Origin: Rhizobium bangladeshense
GTDB taxonomy: Bacteria; Pseudomonadota; Alphaproteobacteria; Rhizobiales; Rhizobiaceae
Assembly: GCF_017357245.1 (NCBI RefSeq)
Contig: NZ_CP071612.1
Coordinates: 4,081,501 to 4,145,500, forward strand
DNA length: 64,000 bases
Reading direction: 5' to 3'
Made by a program: the position numbers and the translations under genes. Shown here in pieces: positions 9,795 through 20,064 of the stretch (positions are counted from its first letter, which is position 1; every line of letters begins with the position of its first letter). The notes under the pieces are model-generated. The model did no database searches. It was not told the origin of the DNA and was given only the letters and a program-made list of their open reading frames with translations.

Positions 9795-11324
9795 TTACTG
9801 GAAAGACTTGGCGAAGCTATCGAGAGCAGCCGTAAGCTTGCCCTTGGTATCGTCGCTGATAGCCTTTTCCGTGCGGATCGCATCGAGGATGGCGGAGCCT
9901 TCCGAACGCAGATAGGACAACAGGCCCTGCTCGAATTTGCCGACCTGAGCGACCTGCAGCTTGTCGAGGTAGCCGTTGACGCCGGCGAAGATTACGGCGA
10001 CCTGCTCTTCCGTCTTCAGCGGCGAGAATTGCGGCTGCTTCAGGAGTTCGGTCAAGCGTGCACCGCGGTTCAAGAGACGCTGCGTTGCGGCGTCGAGGTC
10101 CGAACCGAACTGAGCGAAAGCGGCCATCTCGCGATACTGAGCAAGTTCGCCCTTGATCGAGCCGGCGACCTGCTTCATCGCCTTGATCTGCGCCGAAGAG
10201 CCGACGCGGGAAACCGAGAGACCGACGTTAACGGCCGGGCGGATACCCTGATAGAACAGGTCGGTCTCAAGGAAGATCTGGCCGTCGGTGATCGAGATCA
10301 CGTTGGTCGGAATGAAGGCCGACACGTCGTTGCCCTGCGTTTCGATGACCGGCAGAGCGGTCAGCGAACCGGCGCCCTTGTCGTCGTTCATCTTCGCTGC
10401 GCGCTCGAGGAGACGCGAATGCAGGTAGAAAACGTCGCCCGGATAGGCTTCGCGGCCCGGCGGACGGCGCAGCAGCAGCGACATCTGGCGGTAGGACACG
10501 GCCTGCTTGGACAGGTCGTCGTAACCGATCAGCGCGTGCATCCCGTTGTCGCGGAAATATTCGCCCATGGCGCAGCCGGCAAACGGGGCCAGGAACTGCA
10601 TCGGCGCCGGATCGGAAGCGGTAGCCGCAACGATGATCGAATACTTCAGTGCGCCGCGCTCTTCGAGCACCTTGACGAACTGAGCGACGGTGGAGCGCTT
10701 CTGGCCCACGGCGACGTAGACGCAGTAAAGCTTCTCGCCTTCGGGACCGTTGTCGTGAATGGCCTTCTGGTTGAGGAAGGCATCGAGCAGGATGGCGGTC
10801 TTGCCGGTCTGGCGGTCGCCGATGACAAGCTCGCGCTGGCCGCGGCCGACCGGGATCAGCGCGTCGATTGCCTTGAGACCGGTCGACATCGGCTCATGAA
10901 CCGACTTGCGCGGAATAATGCCCGGGGCCTTGACGTCGACGCGCGAACGGCGGGTCGCATTGATCGGGCCCTTACCATCGATCGGATTGCCGAGCGCGTC
11001 GACGACGCGGCCGAGCAGTTCCGGACCGACCGGAACGTCGACGATGGCGCCGGTCCGCTTGACGGTGTCGCCTTCCTTGATGTCGCGGTCGGAGCCGAAA
11101 ATAACGACACCGACATTGTCGGATTCAAGGTTCAGGGCCATGCCGCGGATGCCGCCGGGAAACTCGACCATTTCACCGGCTTGGACGTTGTCCAGGCCGT
11201 AAACGCGAGCAATACCGTCACCGACGGAGAGAACCTGGCCGACTTCCGAGACTTCTGCCTCTTTGCCGAAATTTTTGATCTGGTCTTTGAGAATTGCGGA
11301 AATTTCCGCGGCGCGGATATCCAT
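9795..11324 (-). CDS. atpA: ATP synthase F1 alpha subunit
   Basis: 509 residues. The P-loop GDRQTGKT is at 169-176 and the [20 protein letters not shown] and [17 protein letters not shown] segments are diagnostic. It makes the non-catalytic nucleotide sites and, with beta, the F1 hexamer. Its ATG shares a base with the atpH stop (TGATG). Order atpH-A-G-D-(small gene)-C, with no F0 genes here, is the usual alphaproteobacterial arrangement in which F0 is encoded elsewhere. Confidence 0.98.
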   Translation of the reverse strand: MDIRAAEISAILKDQIKNFGKEAEVSEVGQVLSVGDGIARVYGLDNVQAGEMVEFPGGIRGMALNLESDNVGVVIFGSDRDIKEGDTVKRTGAIVDVPVGPELLGRVVDALGNPIDGKGPINATRRSRVDVKAPGIIPRKSVHEPMSTGLKAIDALIPVGRGQRELVIGDRQTGKTAILLDAFLNQKAIHDNGPEGEKLYCVYVAVGQKRSTVAQFVKVLEERGALKYSIIVAATASDPAPMQFLAPFAGCAMGEYFRDNGMHALIGYDDLSKQAVSYRQMSLLLRRPPGREAYPGDVFYLHSRLLERAAKMNDDKGAGSLTALPVIETQGNDVSAFIPTNVISITDGQIFLETDLFYQGIRPAVNVGLSVSRVGSSAQIKAMKQVAGSIKGELAQYREMAAFAQFGSDLDAATQRLLNRGARLTELLKQPQFSPLKTEEQVAVIFAGVNGYLDKLQVAQVGKFEQGLLSYLRSEGSAILDAIRTEKAISDDTKGKLTAALDSFAKSFQ

Positions 11325-11890
11325 CAGCCGACCTCTTTCAATGCAAGCTTAAGGGTAGAGAGTTTGGTACGAAGAGACGTATCAATCTGACGGGACCCGA
11401 CCTTGACGATCAGACCACCAAGAATTGACGGATCAACCGTGACGGCAATCGCCACGTCTTTGCCGGTGACGCCCTTCAGCGCCACCTTCAATTCATTTTC
11501 CTGCTCTGCGGAGAGAGCGTGGGCCGAGGTGACATCGGCGGAGATTTCGCCGCGATGATTGGCGGCGATCAGCCGGAAGGCCTTGATCATGCCCGGCAGG
11601 GCAAACAGGCGGCGGTTACGCGCCACGACCTTCAGGAAATTGGCGAAGAAGCCCGAAATGCCTGCCTTCTCGCTGATGGCGATAATCGCCTTCAACTGGT
11701 CCTCGGCAGAGAAAACAGGGCTCAGGATGAAGCGCTTCAGGTCGTCGCTCTCATCCAGCATCGTCTGGAAACGGTCAAGGTCTGCAGCGACGGTACCGAC
11801 GGCGTTCTCTTCGAGCGCCAGCTCGAAAAGCGACGAGGCATAGCGCTCTGCAACACCAGAAGTAAGCTGGGACGTGTCTGCCACTGGCAC
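11324..11890 (-). CDS. atpH: ATP synthase F1 delta subunit
   Basis: 188 residues from a GTG start at 11890. The start is chosen because AGGGA lies about seven bases upstream and [20 protein letters not shown] is the family N-terminus; the frame is open to 12124 but the extension looks non-coding. The protein ties F1 to the peripheral stalk of F0. The C-terminal [19 protein letters not shown] is the conserved delta/OSCP segment. First gene of the atp operon. Confidence 0.96.
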   Translation of the reverse strand: MPVADTSQLTSGVAERYASSLFELALEENAVGTVAADLDRFQTMLDESDDLKRFILSPVFSAEDQLKAIIAISEKAGISGFFANFLKVVARNRRLFALPGMIKAFRLIAANHRGEISADVTSAHALSAEQENELKVALKGVTGKDVAIAVTVDPSILGGLIVKVGSRQIDTSLRTKLSTLKLALKEVG

Positions 11891-12145
11891 AAATTTCCCT
11901 GATTTCAATCCAAAATCCGGCTTTCGGCGGGCGCCGAACCTATGATCTTGAATTCGTTTTGATTTCCCCCAGAAATCACAAGAGAAGCCTCTTGCTTCTT
12001 CCGAAATTCGGGGTCCGTCTAACATAGGATGTTCGGACTCGCAACACGCGTAATGCCCGAATACGCCTTTCACATGAATTTCTGTCCGCAAAATTGCGCA
12101 ACGGCTTGCGGACAGGCCGAGCAAGCCGTCGGCCGCCGGTGAAAC
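11891..12145 (-). promoter_or_regulatory. Upstream region of the atp operon
   Basis: This 255-bp gap between atpH and the DUF4345 gene must hold the promoter for the strongly expressed atp operon. It is richer in A+T near atpH (11900-12000). I could not fix a -35/-10 pair with confidence, and no hairpin or small gene with a ribosome site was found. Confidence 0.4.
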
Positions 12146-12535
12146 TCACGTTTGAATGAAGCCGAAAACATAGAGCATCGGCAGCGCAGCCAGCGCGACT
12201 TGCACAACCAGAAGTAAGTTGTTGACCAGATTGCTCCCCTTATCGGACAGGATGGATATGATCCGCGCAAAGGCAGCCATGCTGAAAGAGGCGCCGAGCG
12301 CCATATAGATCCAGTCCTGTGCAAGCAGGATCGCCGAAAGGCCGAAGCCGAGATAGAAGCCGCCCATCGACCGCCCCTCGCCATATCCTTCCCGCCGCCC
12401 CTCCTGCACCTGCAGGCCAAGAAGACGGAAGGCGTGGCCCGGCGCAAACATCATGATGAAGCCGGCCAGCGCCGTAAAAGCGGCAGAGCAGAAAGCCAGC
12501 TGCTCGCCGAGCTCGGTCGGAAAATAAAACTCCAT
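12146..12535 (-). CDS. DUF4345-type small membrane protein
   Basis: 129 residues with four predicted membrane helices: about 12-32 (AFCSAAFTALAGFIMMFAPG), the GFYLGFGLSAILLA region, WIYMALGASFSMAAFARIIS and LLLVVQVALAALPMLYVFGF. The short, Gly-rich four-helix build fits the DUF4345 family, whose function is unknown. It lies between priA (71 bp upstream on the same strand) and the atp operon. No active-site residues stand out. Confidence 0.75.
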   Translation of the reverse strand: MEFYFPTELGEQLAFCSAAFTALAGFIMMFAPGHAFRLLGLQVQEGRREGYGEGRSMGGFYLGFGLSAILLAQDWIYMALGASFSMAAFARIISILSDKGSNLVNNLLLVVQVALAALPMLYVFGFIQT

Positions 12536-12606
12536 GCATCAGCCTCAAATCACCCCGAAGAATCGGTGTTTTATGACATGGGCCGGAAAAGGAGGAAATG
12601 GCGCCA

Positions 12607-14823
12607 TTAGAGAAAACTCTGGGGATCGATGTCGAGCTGTACCTGCACCGATCCGCGCTCCTTCGGCGACTGCGACAACATCGCCCGCAGAAACCCCTGC
12701 ATGTCGGAGTTGCGCCGTCCGTGGACCAAAAGGCGGAAGCGGTGGCGGCCGCGCACCAGGGCAAGCGGCGCTTCCGCCGGGCCGAGCACTGAGATGCCGG
12801 AGACCTGGGGTGCCGCGTTGCGCATGCCGCGCGCATGATTTTCCGCGTCGTGGCGCGTTTCGGCCGAAACGATGATGGAGGCGAGCCGGCCGAATGGCGG
12901 CAATGCCGCGCTTTCGCGCTCGGTGATTTCACGCTCGTAGAAGGCGTCGGAATCGCCGGATACAATCGCCTGCATGACCGGATGCTGCGGCTGGTAGGTC
13001 TGCAGCAGCCCATGGCTCTTGAGACCGGTGCGCCCGGCGCGCCCCGTCACCTGCGACAGAAGCTGGAAGGTGCGCTCGGCCGCGCGCGGATCGCCATTGG
13101 CAAGGCCGAGATCGGCATCGACGATGCCGACCAGCGTCATCAGCGGAAAATTATGGCCCTTGGCAACGAGCTGGGTACCGATGACGATATCGGCCTCACC
13201 CTTGGCGATCGCATCCAGTTCCAGCCGCAGCCGCTTCACCCCACCCAACATATCCGAGGAGAGGACGATCGTCCGCGCCTCCGGGAAATGCCGCTCCACC
13301 TCTTCGGCGATACGCTCGACGCCGGGCCCGCAGGCGACCAGATGGTCAAGCGTCCCGCATTCCGGGCACGCCTCCGGTGTGCGCTCGGCATGGCCGCATT
13401 GATGGCACTGCAGCTGCTTGCGGAAGCGATGCTCGACCAGCCAGCTCGAACATTGCGGGCATTGGAAGCGGTGACCGCAGACCCGGCAGAGCGTCAGCGG
13501 CGCATATCCGCGACGATTGAGAAAGAGCAGCGCCTGCTCGCGCCTCTCCACGGTCTTTCCGATCGCCCGGATCAGCACCGGCGAAAGGAAGCCGCCGCGC
13601 TCCGGCGGGTGCCGGCGCATATCGATGAGATGCAGGTCCGGCAGCGCCGCGTCGCCGAAACGCGTGGGCAGGTGGACGGTGCTGTAGCGCCCGATCTGCC
13701 CGTTGACCTGGCTTTCAACTGACGGTGTCGCAGAGACCAGGATGACGGGAAAATCGCCGATGCGGCCACGCACCACGGCCATGTCACGGGCATTGTAGAA
13801 AACGCGATCCTCCTGCTTGTAGGCAGGATCGTGCTCCTCGTCGACGATGATGAGGCCAAGATCTTCAAAAGGCAGGAAGAGCGCCGAGCGGGCCCCGGCC
13901 ACGACCCGCACTTCGCCGGTCACCGCCTGGCGCCAGACCTTTTCGCGCATGCGCGGGGCGAGGTCGGAATGCCATTCGGCGGGCTTTGCCCCGAAGCGAT
14001 CCTGAAACCGCTCCAGGAAACTCGCCGTCAGCGCGATCTCCGGCAGCAGGATCAGCACCTGCTTGCCCCGTTTCAGCGTCTCGGCGATCGCCTCGAAATA
14101 GACTTCGGTCTTGCCGGAGCCGGTCACACCATCGATCAGAGACACCGAAAATTCGCCCCTGCGGATGTCGGAGACGATCTCCGCCGCCGCCTCTTTCTGC
14201 GGTCCTTCGAGGCGTGCGGCGGCAAAGTCAGGATCCGGCATCGCCACAACGGGCGGCGGCGGCAGAAACACCGTCTCGAAAATGCCGAGCGTGATCAGTC
14301 CGTCGACGACGCTGGTCGAAACGCCTGCCGCATGCGCCAGACCGCTGCGCGTCCAGGACAGGCCGTCTGAAGCGGCCGCGAGCACGCGCGCGCGCGCCGG
14401 CGTCATCCGCTCCGGTTCGCCGCCAGCGAGTTTCAGCCCCTCCACCATCGGCTCCGGCTCGAAGGCGTTCGGCGCCCTGAGCGCCATGCGCGCCACGAGG
14501 CCGGGCGGGGAGAGCGTATAGCTCGCCACCCAATCGATGAAATCCCGCATCTCCTTGGAAAGCGGCGGGCAATCGAAGACATGGCTGATCGGCCGAAGCT
14601 TCTTCGGATCGACGCCATCTTCGCCGCCGTCCCAGACGACGCCGATCACCTGCCGCGGCCCAAGCGGCACCTGCACGACCGAGCCGGGCTCGACCGCCAT
14701 GCCCTCCGGCACCGAGTAGGAATAGGGTTTCGGCGCCGGCATCGGCACCAGCACCGGAACCGTTCGGTTCGCGGGCGGTGCTTCAAAAAGGGCGCCAAAG
14801 AGATCGGACGAATCTATGCTCAT
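12607..14823 (-). CDS. priA: Primosomal protein N', replication-restart helicase PriA
   Basis: 738 residues. An N-terminal DNA 3'-end binding domain and winged helix precede the helicase core: GVTGSGKT (232-239), DEEH (328-331) and VSATPS (about 363-368). The Zn-binding insert has eight Cys at 446, 449, 455, 458, 473, 476, 486 and 489, in the pattern of E. coli PriA. It binds stalled forks and reloads the replisome. The frame is open to 15159, but the ATG at 14823 (MSIDSSDLFGALFEA) gives the normal length; the extension would run into the next gene's promoter. Confidence 0.96.
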   Translation of the reverse strand: MSIDSSDLFGALFEAPPANRTVPVLVPMPAPKPYSYSVPEGMAVEPGSVVQVPLGPRQVIGVVWDGGEDGVDPKKLRPISHVFDCPPLSKEMRDFIDWVASYTLSPPGLVARMALRAPNAFEPEPMVEGLKLAGGEPERMTPARARVLAAASDGLSWTRSGLAHAAGVSTSVVDGLITLGIFETVFLPPPPVVAMPDPDFAAARLEGPQKEAAAEIVSDIRRGEFSVSLIDGVTGSGKTEVYFEAIAETLKRGKQVLILLPEIALTASFLERFQDRFGAKPAEWHSDLAPRMREKVWRQAVTGEVRVVAGARSALFLPFEDLGLIIVDEEHDPAYKQEDRVFYNARDMAVVRGRIGDFPVILVSATPSVESQVNGQIGRYSTVHLPTRFGDAALPDLHLIDMRRHPPERGGFLSPVLIRAIGKTVERREQALLFLNRRGYAPLTLCRVCGHRFQCPQCSSWLVEHRFRKQLQCHQCGHAERTPEACPECGTLDHLVACGPGVERIAEEVERHFPEARTIVLSSDMLGGVKRLRLELDAIAKGEADIVIGTQLVAKGHNFPLMTLVGIVDADLGLANGDPRAAERTFQLLSQVTGRAGRTGLKSHGLLQTYQPQHPVMQAIVSGDSDAFYEREITERESAALPPFGRLASIIVSAETRHDAENHARGMRNAAPQVSGISVLGPAEAPLALVRGRHRFRLLVHGRRNSDMQGFLRAMLSQSPKERGSVQVQLDIDPQSFL

Positions 14824-15009
14824 CGCGCGAGACCATGCCCGCAAATCGATGGAATTGGAACCGCAAAGACGTGGTGGCCGATCGGCCGGGAATGTGGATT
14901 GCGAAGACTCGCCAATTTGGGCCACGCCTTGACGAAAAGGTTGCCGGGCAAGCGATTGGCCGCATAGATTGCCGGAAGATTTGTTCGACAGCTGAATCGG
15001 AGAGCACGA

Positions 15010-15942
15010 ATGGCCAGACTGACCGAGGACGCCAAGGGCGTTTACGTTATCGCCGTAACTCCCTTTGCCGATGACGGCGCGCTCGATCTCGAAAGCATCG
15101 ACAGCATGGTCGATTTCTATGAAGGCGCCGGCGTCACCGGCCTGACGGTGCTCGGCCAACTCGGCGAGGCACCAAAGCTGACCGCCGAGGAATCGCGAAC
15201 CGTGGTCGAGCGTGTGCTGAAGCGCCTTGACGGGCGCCTGCCGGTGGTCGTCGGCGTGTCGGCGCCCGGACTTGCTCCAATGGGCGAGCTCGCCAAAGCC
15301 GTCATGGGCGAAGGTGCTGCCGGCGTCATGGTTGCCCCGCCCTGGACCGTCAGAACCGACGACCAGGTCTTCGCCTTCTACCAGTCGGTTGGTGAAACCC
15401 TAGGTGATACGCCTTTCGTGCTGCAGGACTATCCGCTCACCACCAATGTGACGATCGCACCAGCGGTCATCGAGCGCGTGGTCAGGGAGGTGCCCAATTG
15501 CGTCATGCTCAAGCATGAGGATTGGCCGGGCCTGTCGAAAATCACCGCGCTTCGCGCGGCCAGCGACAAAGGCAGCATGCGGCGCATCTCCATCCTCTGC
15601 GGCAATGGCGGACTTTTCCTGCCGGAGGAGATGGGCCGCGGCGCCGACGGCGCCATGACCGGCTTCTGCTATCCCGAGATGATGGTCGGCGTCGTCGAGG
15701 CCTATGGCGCCGGCAATCCCGATCGCGCCCACGAAATCTTCGATGCCTATCTGCCGCTCGCCCGCTACGAACAGCAGCAGGGCATAGGTCTTGCCTGCCG
15801 CAAATATGTCCTTGCCAAGCGCGGCGTCATCAAGTCCCCCGCCTTGCGGAAGCCGGGCCCCAGGCTTTCGGCGCTCGACATTGCCGATGTCGAGCGCCTT
15901 TTGGCGCGCCAGGCCGTCCATCTCAAGGAGATCGGCGCATGA
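15010..15942 (+). CDS. DapA-family lyase/aldolase (dihydrodipicolinate synthase-like)
   Basis: 310 residues, a TIM-barrel of the DHDPS/N-acetylneuraminate lyase family. The Schiff-base Lys is Lys168 in NCVMLKHED, and Tyr141 in LQDYPL matches the catalytic Tyr. The usual GTTGE pyruvate-carboxylate loop of true DapA reads GQLGE here, which suggests a different 2-oxo-acid substrate. It is translationally coupled (ATGA) to a GMC oxidoreductase, pointing to a two-gene catabolic unit that oxidises an alcohol or sugar and splits or dehydrates the product. Probably not the lysine-pathway enzyme. Confidence 0.85.
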   Translation: MARLTEDAKGVYVIAVTPFADDGALDLESIDSMVDFYEGAGVTGLTVLGQLGEAPKLTAEESRTVVERVLKRLDGRLPVVVGVSAPGLAPMGELAKAVMGEGAAGVMVAPPWTVRTDDQVFAFYQSVGETLGDTPFVLQDYPLTTNVTIAPAVIERVVREVPNCVMLKHEDWPGLSKITALRAASDKGSMRRISILCGNGGLFLPEEMGRGADGAMTGFCYPEMMVGVVEAYGAGNPDRAHEIFDAYLPLARYEQQQGIGLACRKYVLAKRGVIKSPALRKPGPRLSALDIADVERLLARQAVHLKEIGA

Positions 15943-17564
15943 CGGCCGACAGGAATTTCGACTTCGTCATAGCAGGCGGCGGATCTGCGGCATGCGTTGC
16001 CGCCATGCGGCTGGTGCGCGACTTCGGCTTTTCCGTTCTTATCGTCGAGCGCGGACCGCGCGATACGGCAAGGCTGATGTCCTTTCCCGCCGGCTATATG
16101 AAATATCTCGCCCGCGACGATTTTCTCGAGATGCACCATACGGTGCCGCAACCCCAGCTCGGCGGGCGGGGGCCGATCGTGCCGGTCGCCAGCGCTCTCG
16201 GCGGCGGCAGCGCTGTCAACGCCATGGTCTATATGCGCGGCCAGAAGGAAGATTACGACGGCTGGGCCGCCCATCTCGGCAATGGAAGTGAATGGTCCTA
16301 CGAGGACATGCTCCCCCACTTCAAGGGCATCGAGGCCAATAGCCGCTTCAACAACCGTTATCACGGAATTTCGGGCAACCTGCGTGTATCGGAGCCGCGC
16401 CATATCTCCGATACGACGGAAGATTTCATCCTGGCGGCCCAGGGACTTGGCCATCCGTATAATCCGGACTTCAACGGCGCGCGGCAGAACGGCGTCGGCA
16501 TCATGCAGCACACCTTTGCGTCATGGGGCAGGCGCATCGAGCGATCGGATGCCAAGAAAGCCTTTCTCGATCCTCTTGGCGGCGACAGCCGACTGAAGAT
16601 CGTGACGCGGGCCCGTGTCGATCGCATCCTGATCGAAAGCGGACGGGCCGTCGGCGTCGTTTACACCAGCAATGGCGAGAGCCGCAGGGTATTGGCCACA
16701 CGCGAGGTGCTCGTCGCCGCCGGCACCTACAACAGCGCCAAGCTGATGATGCTGTCCGGCATCGGCCCGGCCGACCACCTTCGCGAACACGGCATCGCCG
16801 TTGCCGCCGATCTTCCCGGTGTCGGCGCCAATCTCCAGGACCATCACGAAGTGCCCGTCATCGCCTCGACGAAATCGAAATCCGGCTATTTCGGCGAGGA
16901 TCGCGGCTGGCCGATGATCCGAAACGGCCTGCAATATCTCTTGTTCAATACCGGTCCCGTCACCACGACGGGCATCGAATCCTGCCTCTTCTACGATCCA
17001 GATGGCGGCGACCGCCCGACGATCCAGCTTTATTGCGCGCCGATCGTCTATCTCGACCGCGACGTCTCATCGGCCAAGTCGACCTACGGAGTTACGTTCA
17101 CATCCTGCCTGCTGAGACCGAAGGCGCGTGGCAGTGTGAAGCTGCGCTCGCCGAACCCCGCAGACCAACCGCTCGTCGATTGCAATTTCTTCGGTGATCC
17201 CGACGACCTGCGCCTGACGCTCGCCTCTTTGAAGACGGCACGCCGGCTGTTGGAGACGGAACCTTTCAAGGGCAAGATCGCCGAGGAAATCCTCCCGGGA
17301 CGATCGCTCCAGGACGAGGCGTCGCTCACGAAATTCGCCGGCCAGACGGTCAAGACGAATTACCATCCTGCCGGCAGCCTGAGGATGGGACCGGAGACGG
17401 ATCCCATGTCGGTCGTCGACGGCAGGCTGCGCGTGCGCGGCGTGGACGGGCTGAGGGTGATCGATTGCTCCATCATTCCCTTTATCCCGTCAGGCAATAC
17501 TAACGCACCGGCAATGGCGATCGGATCGAAGGCGGCAAGCATGATTGCCGAGGACTACCAATGA
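15939..17564 (+). CDS. GMC-family FAD oxidoreductase (choline dehydrogenase-like)
   Basis: 541 residues. The FAD-binding N-terminus is FVIAGGGSAACVAAMRLV. The GMC signatures are PVASALGGGSAVNAMVYMRG and AGTYNSAKLMMLSGIGP, and the C-terminal domain ends with NYHPAGSLRMG and GNTNAPAMAIGSKAASMI. It would oxidise an alcohol, passing electrons to a quinone or oxygen. The frame is open upstream inside the dapA-like gene; ATG 15939 is chosen because it overlaps that gene's stop by ATGA and gives the usual start. No choline operon partners (betB, betI) are near, so the substrate is open. Confidence 0.9.
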   Translation: MTADRNFDFVIAGGGSAACVAAMRLVRDFGFSVLIVERGPRDTARLMSFPAGYMKYLARDDFLEMHHTVPQPQLGGRGPIVPVASALGGGSAVNAMVYMRGQKEDYDGWAAHLGNGSEWSYEDMLPHFKGIEANSRFNNRYHGISGNLRVSEPRHISDTTEDFILAAQGLGHPYNPDFNGARQNGVGIMQHTFASWGRRIERSDAKKAFLDPLGGDSRLKIVTRARVDRILIESGRAVGVVYTSNGESRRVLATREVLVAAGTYNSAKLMMLSGIGPADHLREHGIAVAADLPGVGANLQDHHEVPVIASTKSKSGYFGEDRGWPMIRNGLQYLLFNTGPVTTTGIESCLFYDPDGGDRPTIQLYCAPIVYLDRDVSSAKSTYGVTFTSCLLRPKARGSVKLRSPNPADQPLVDCNFFGDPDDLRLTLASLKTARRLLETEPFKGKIAEEILPGRSLQDEASLTKFAGQTVKTNYHPAGSLRMGPETDPMSVVDGRLRVRGVDGLRVIDCSIIPFIPSGNTNAPAMAIGSKAASMIAEDYQ

Positions 17565-17581
17565 TGACGTGCCATCTGGCC

Positions 17582-18022
17582 TCAACCGCGCAGCTCGAGA
17601 ACATGGGTATAGCTATCCTGTTTAACGGGACGAAACCCAAGCGACTCCCAGAACTTCATTGCACCATCATTCCCCGCGTGCACGGTGACGCAGCGGCAGA
17701 AGAGCCGCGCGTGATCCAGAAGAGCCAGGGCAAGCATCCGGCCGACGCCGCGACCGCGCATCCCAAAGCGAACGTAGAAACGCCGCATCCGCAACGCTTC
17801 CCGCATGGCGGGTTCGATGGTCATGCCGCCGACAGCAACGAGTGCTGCGCCCGCAAAGGCGCCGAGCAGCCTTTCGCCGTCACGCGCGAAACGGATATCG
17901 CCAACTGCCCACTCATCGATAAGCCGGCCGATATGGAGATAACCTTCCTGCCGGGCGTCGCGCGCAAGCCCCGCCATCGCCTCCGGCAAACGGTCACGGA
18001 AGTTGCGGATTTCGATCGCCAC
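17582..18022 (-). CDS. GNAT-family N-acetyltransferase
   Basis: Acetyl-CoA-binding signature FYVRFGMRGRGVGRMLALAL (motif A, Q/RxxGxG/A) followed by CVTVHAGNDGAMKFWESLGF (motif B) is typical of GNAT enzymes. Start uncertain. GTG 18022 gives 146 residues and begins 16 bp after the preceding gene. An ATG at 18115 would add 31 Arg-rich residues and overlap that gene by 77 bp, which I consider unlikely. Neither has a strong ribosome site. It is probably co-transcribed with the PlsC-like gene upstream. Substrate unknown. Confidence 0.8.
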   Translation of the reverse strand: MAIEIRNFRDRLPEAMAGLARDARQEGYLHIGRLIDEWAVGDIRFARDGERLLGAFAGAALVAVGGMTIEPAMREALRMRRFYVRFGMRGRGVGRMLALALLDHARLFCRCVTVHAGNDGAMKFWESLGFRPVKQDSYTHVLELRG

Positions 18023-18038
18023 GGCGATGTCAACGCAA

Positions 18039-18989
18039 CTAGACGGCAAGAACCGGTATCTCGCGCGGCGTCGCCGCGGTTGGGCCGCCGACCGGTATGA
18101 AAATCGTGTCGCCATCGCGCGCCATGTCGTGCACCGTATGTTTCTCCAGCGCCTTCGTCACCTCGTTGAGGTCGCCGTCCAGATGTTCGGCGGGAATGAG
18201 ATTGCCGATCACGAAATCGAAGCGGTCGCCACGCTTGTTCAAGAGTTCGTGGAATACCGTCATGTCGCGAAGCTCCGTCGACCACTTCGCCAGCCAGTAG
18301 AAAAGGCCTGAATTGCGCGCCCTCATGTGGACGGGAAGGATCGGCAGATTATACTTGCGCGCCAGCCCGACCGCCGAGGTCTTCCAGGGACGTTCGTTGA
18401 GCCGGCCGTTCGCCCAATAGGCGATCCGGCCTGATGGAAAGAGTACCGTCGCCTTGCCTTCCCGCACCGCGTGGTTCGTCAATTGCAGCGTCTCGCGCGC
18501 CTTCAGCTTGCTCTTGTGCTCCTCCCGCCATTCGACCGGGATGACCATCTCGGCAAAACGCGGGTTGACGCGGATCGCATCGCGATTGGCAAAGAACATC
18601 ATATCGGGCCGGCGTGTTTTCAGGAGGTCGAATACGGCGACGCCGTCGGCAATGCCTGTGGGGTGATTGCTCACGAGGATGAAACCGCCGCTATCAGGGA
18701 TGCGTTCGCCGTTGGCGACGCCGATGTCGAGCTTCAGTACGCCGCTCAGATATTCGAACGATTGGAAACCCGGCATGTTGGCAACCGCATTGGCGAATTC
18801 GATCGCCTTGTTGTAGCGCAGAAGCGTGAAGAGGAACGGCCGCATGACCGGCCAGAATGGATTTTTTACGATCCTCTGGCCGCGTTCGGCAATCAGCGTG
18901 TCGACGATATGACCGGGCTTTCCCTGTGAAACAAGTGCGATCGCTTCCGCGAGTTGTCCGAAAGCCGTCATGGAATCGCGCCGGGCCAT
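18039..18989 (-). CDS. PlsC-like lysophospholipid acyltransferase family protein
   Basis: 316 residues. VSNHPTGIADG is the acyltransferase NHxxxxD motif, and TVLFPSGRIAYW supplies the conserved FPSGR-type motif (FPEGT in PlsC). The PILPVHMRARNS segment follows as in glycerolipid acyltransferases. It likely transfers a fatty acyl group to a lysolipid at the inner membrane. The relation to OlsA/OlsB of ornithine-lipid synthesis is open. ATG 18989 has AGGA at good distance. It precedes the GNAT gene by 16 bp. Confidence 0.8.
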   Translation of the reverse strand: MARRDSMTAFGQLAEAIALVSQGKPGHIVDTLIAERGQRIVKNPFWPVMRPFLFTLLRYNKAIEFANAVANMPGFQSFEYLSGVLKLDIGVANGERIPDSGGFILVSNHPTGIADGVAVFDLLKTRRPDMMFFANRDAIRVNPRFAEMVIPVEWREEHKSKLKARETLQLTNHAVREGKATVLFPSGRIAYWANGRLNERPWKTSAVGLARKYNLPILPVHMRARNSGLFYWLAKWSTELRDMTVFHELLNKRGDRFDFVIGNLIPAEHLDGDLNEVTKALEKHTVHDMARDGDTIFIPVGGPTAATPREIPVLAV

Positions 18990-19128
18990 GAAAGATCCTG
19001 TCTGTGGGCTATAAGCTATCGCAGTACAATATGATCGAAGCGTGACAAAGGCTTGGCCGGCATTAGCAATTCCATAACCGTTCCTGCTTCAAATTGGCGG
19101 ACTTGAAGGCAAATTCAAGGCCAGCGAC

Positions 19129-20064
19129 GTGAATGAACTGCTTGTAATCGCCGACCCGCGCCTGATGGCGGAACGCGCTGCGTGGCTCGAAAACCTCGCT
19201 CGCGAACGCCGTCTTTCCGAACATACGCTCGATGCCTATGAGCGCGACACCCGCCAGTTTCTGACTTTCCTGACCGGTCATCTCGCCGGCCCGGCGACCC
19301 TCGCCGATATCAGGGAATTGCGCCCCGCCGATTTCCGCGCCTTCCTGGCCGCCCGGCGCAGGCAAGGCTCCGGCGCCCGTTCGCTCGGCCGCAATCTCGC
19401 CGGCCTTCGTTCCCTGTTGCGCCACCTCGAAAAGAAGGGCTTGGTCAATGCCGCCGGCGCCGGGGCGATCCGTTCGCCGAAACAGCCGAAGTCGCTACCC
19501 AAGCCGTTGTCGGACACGCAGGCGATCACCATCGTCAGCGATGAAGCCCAACTGCATGACGAACCCTGGATCGCTGCGCGCGATGCAGCTGTGATGACCC
19601 TGCTCTACGGCTGCGGCCTGCGCATCTCCGAGGCGCTGAATCTCGTTCCCGCCGACTTGCCGAAGAGCGCCACAGCGCTGCGCATCACCGGCAAAGGCAA
19701 CAAGACGCGGCTCGTGCCGCTTCTGCCCGTGGTTTTCGACGCGGTCGAGAAATATCGCGCGCTCTGCCCATATGATCTCGAAAACGGTGAGCCGCTGTTT
19801 CGCGGCGCCCGCGGCGGCAAGCTGCAGGCGGCGATCATCCAACGCGCAATGCAGAAGCTACGCGGCGCCTTCGGCCTGCCGGAGACGGCAACGCCGCATG
19901 CGCTCCGCCACTCCTTCGCCACCCATCTGCTTGCCGGCGGCGGCGATCTCCGCACGATTCAGGAACTGCTCGGCCACGCCAGCCTTTCCACAACGCAGGT
20001 CTATACCGGCGTCGATGCTTCCCGGCTGCTCGAGGTGTATGACCGAGCCCATCCGCGCGCCTGA
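19129..20064 (+). CDS. xerC: XerC-type tyrosine recombinase
   Basis: 311 residues. The N-terminal SAM-like DNA-binding domain (about 15-105) is followed by the catalytic domain with Arg165, Lys189, His257, Arg260, His283 and the nucleophile Tyr292 (TQVYTG), a full active-site set. With XerD it resolves chromosome dimers at dif during division. Length and the GLRISEALNL / HALRHSFATHLL motifs match XerC. The setting next to housekeeping genes and away from any integrase context supports the chromosomal Xer role over an integron or phage origin. Confidence 0.92.
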   Translation: MNELLVIADPRLMAERAAWLENLARERRLSEHTLDAYERDTRQFLTFLTGHLAGPATLADIRELRPADFRAFLAARRRQGSGARSLGRNLAGLRSLLRHLEKKGLVNAAGAGAIRSPKQPKSLPKPLSDTQAITIVSDEAQLHDEPWIAARDAAVMTLLYGCGLRISEALNLVPADLPKSATALRITGKGNKTRLVPLLPVVFDAVEKYRALCPYDLENGEPLFRGARGGKLQAAIIQRAMQKLRGAFGLPETATPHALRHSFATHLLAGGGDLRTIQELLGHASLSTTQVYTGVDASRLLEVYDRAHPRA

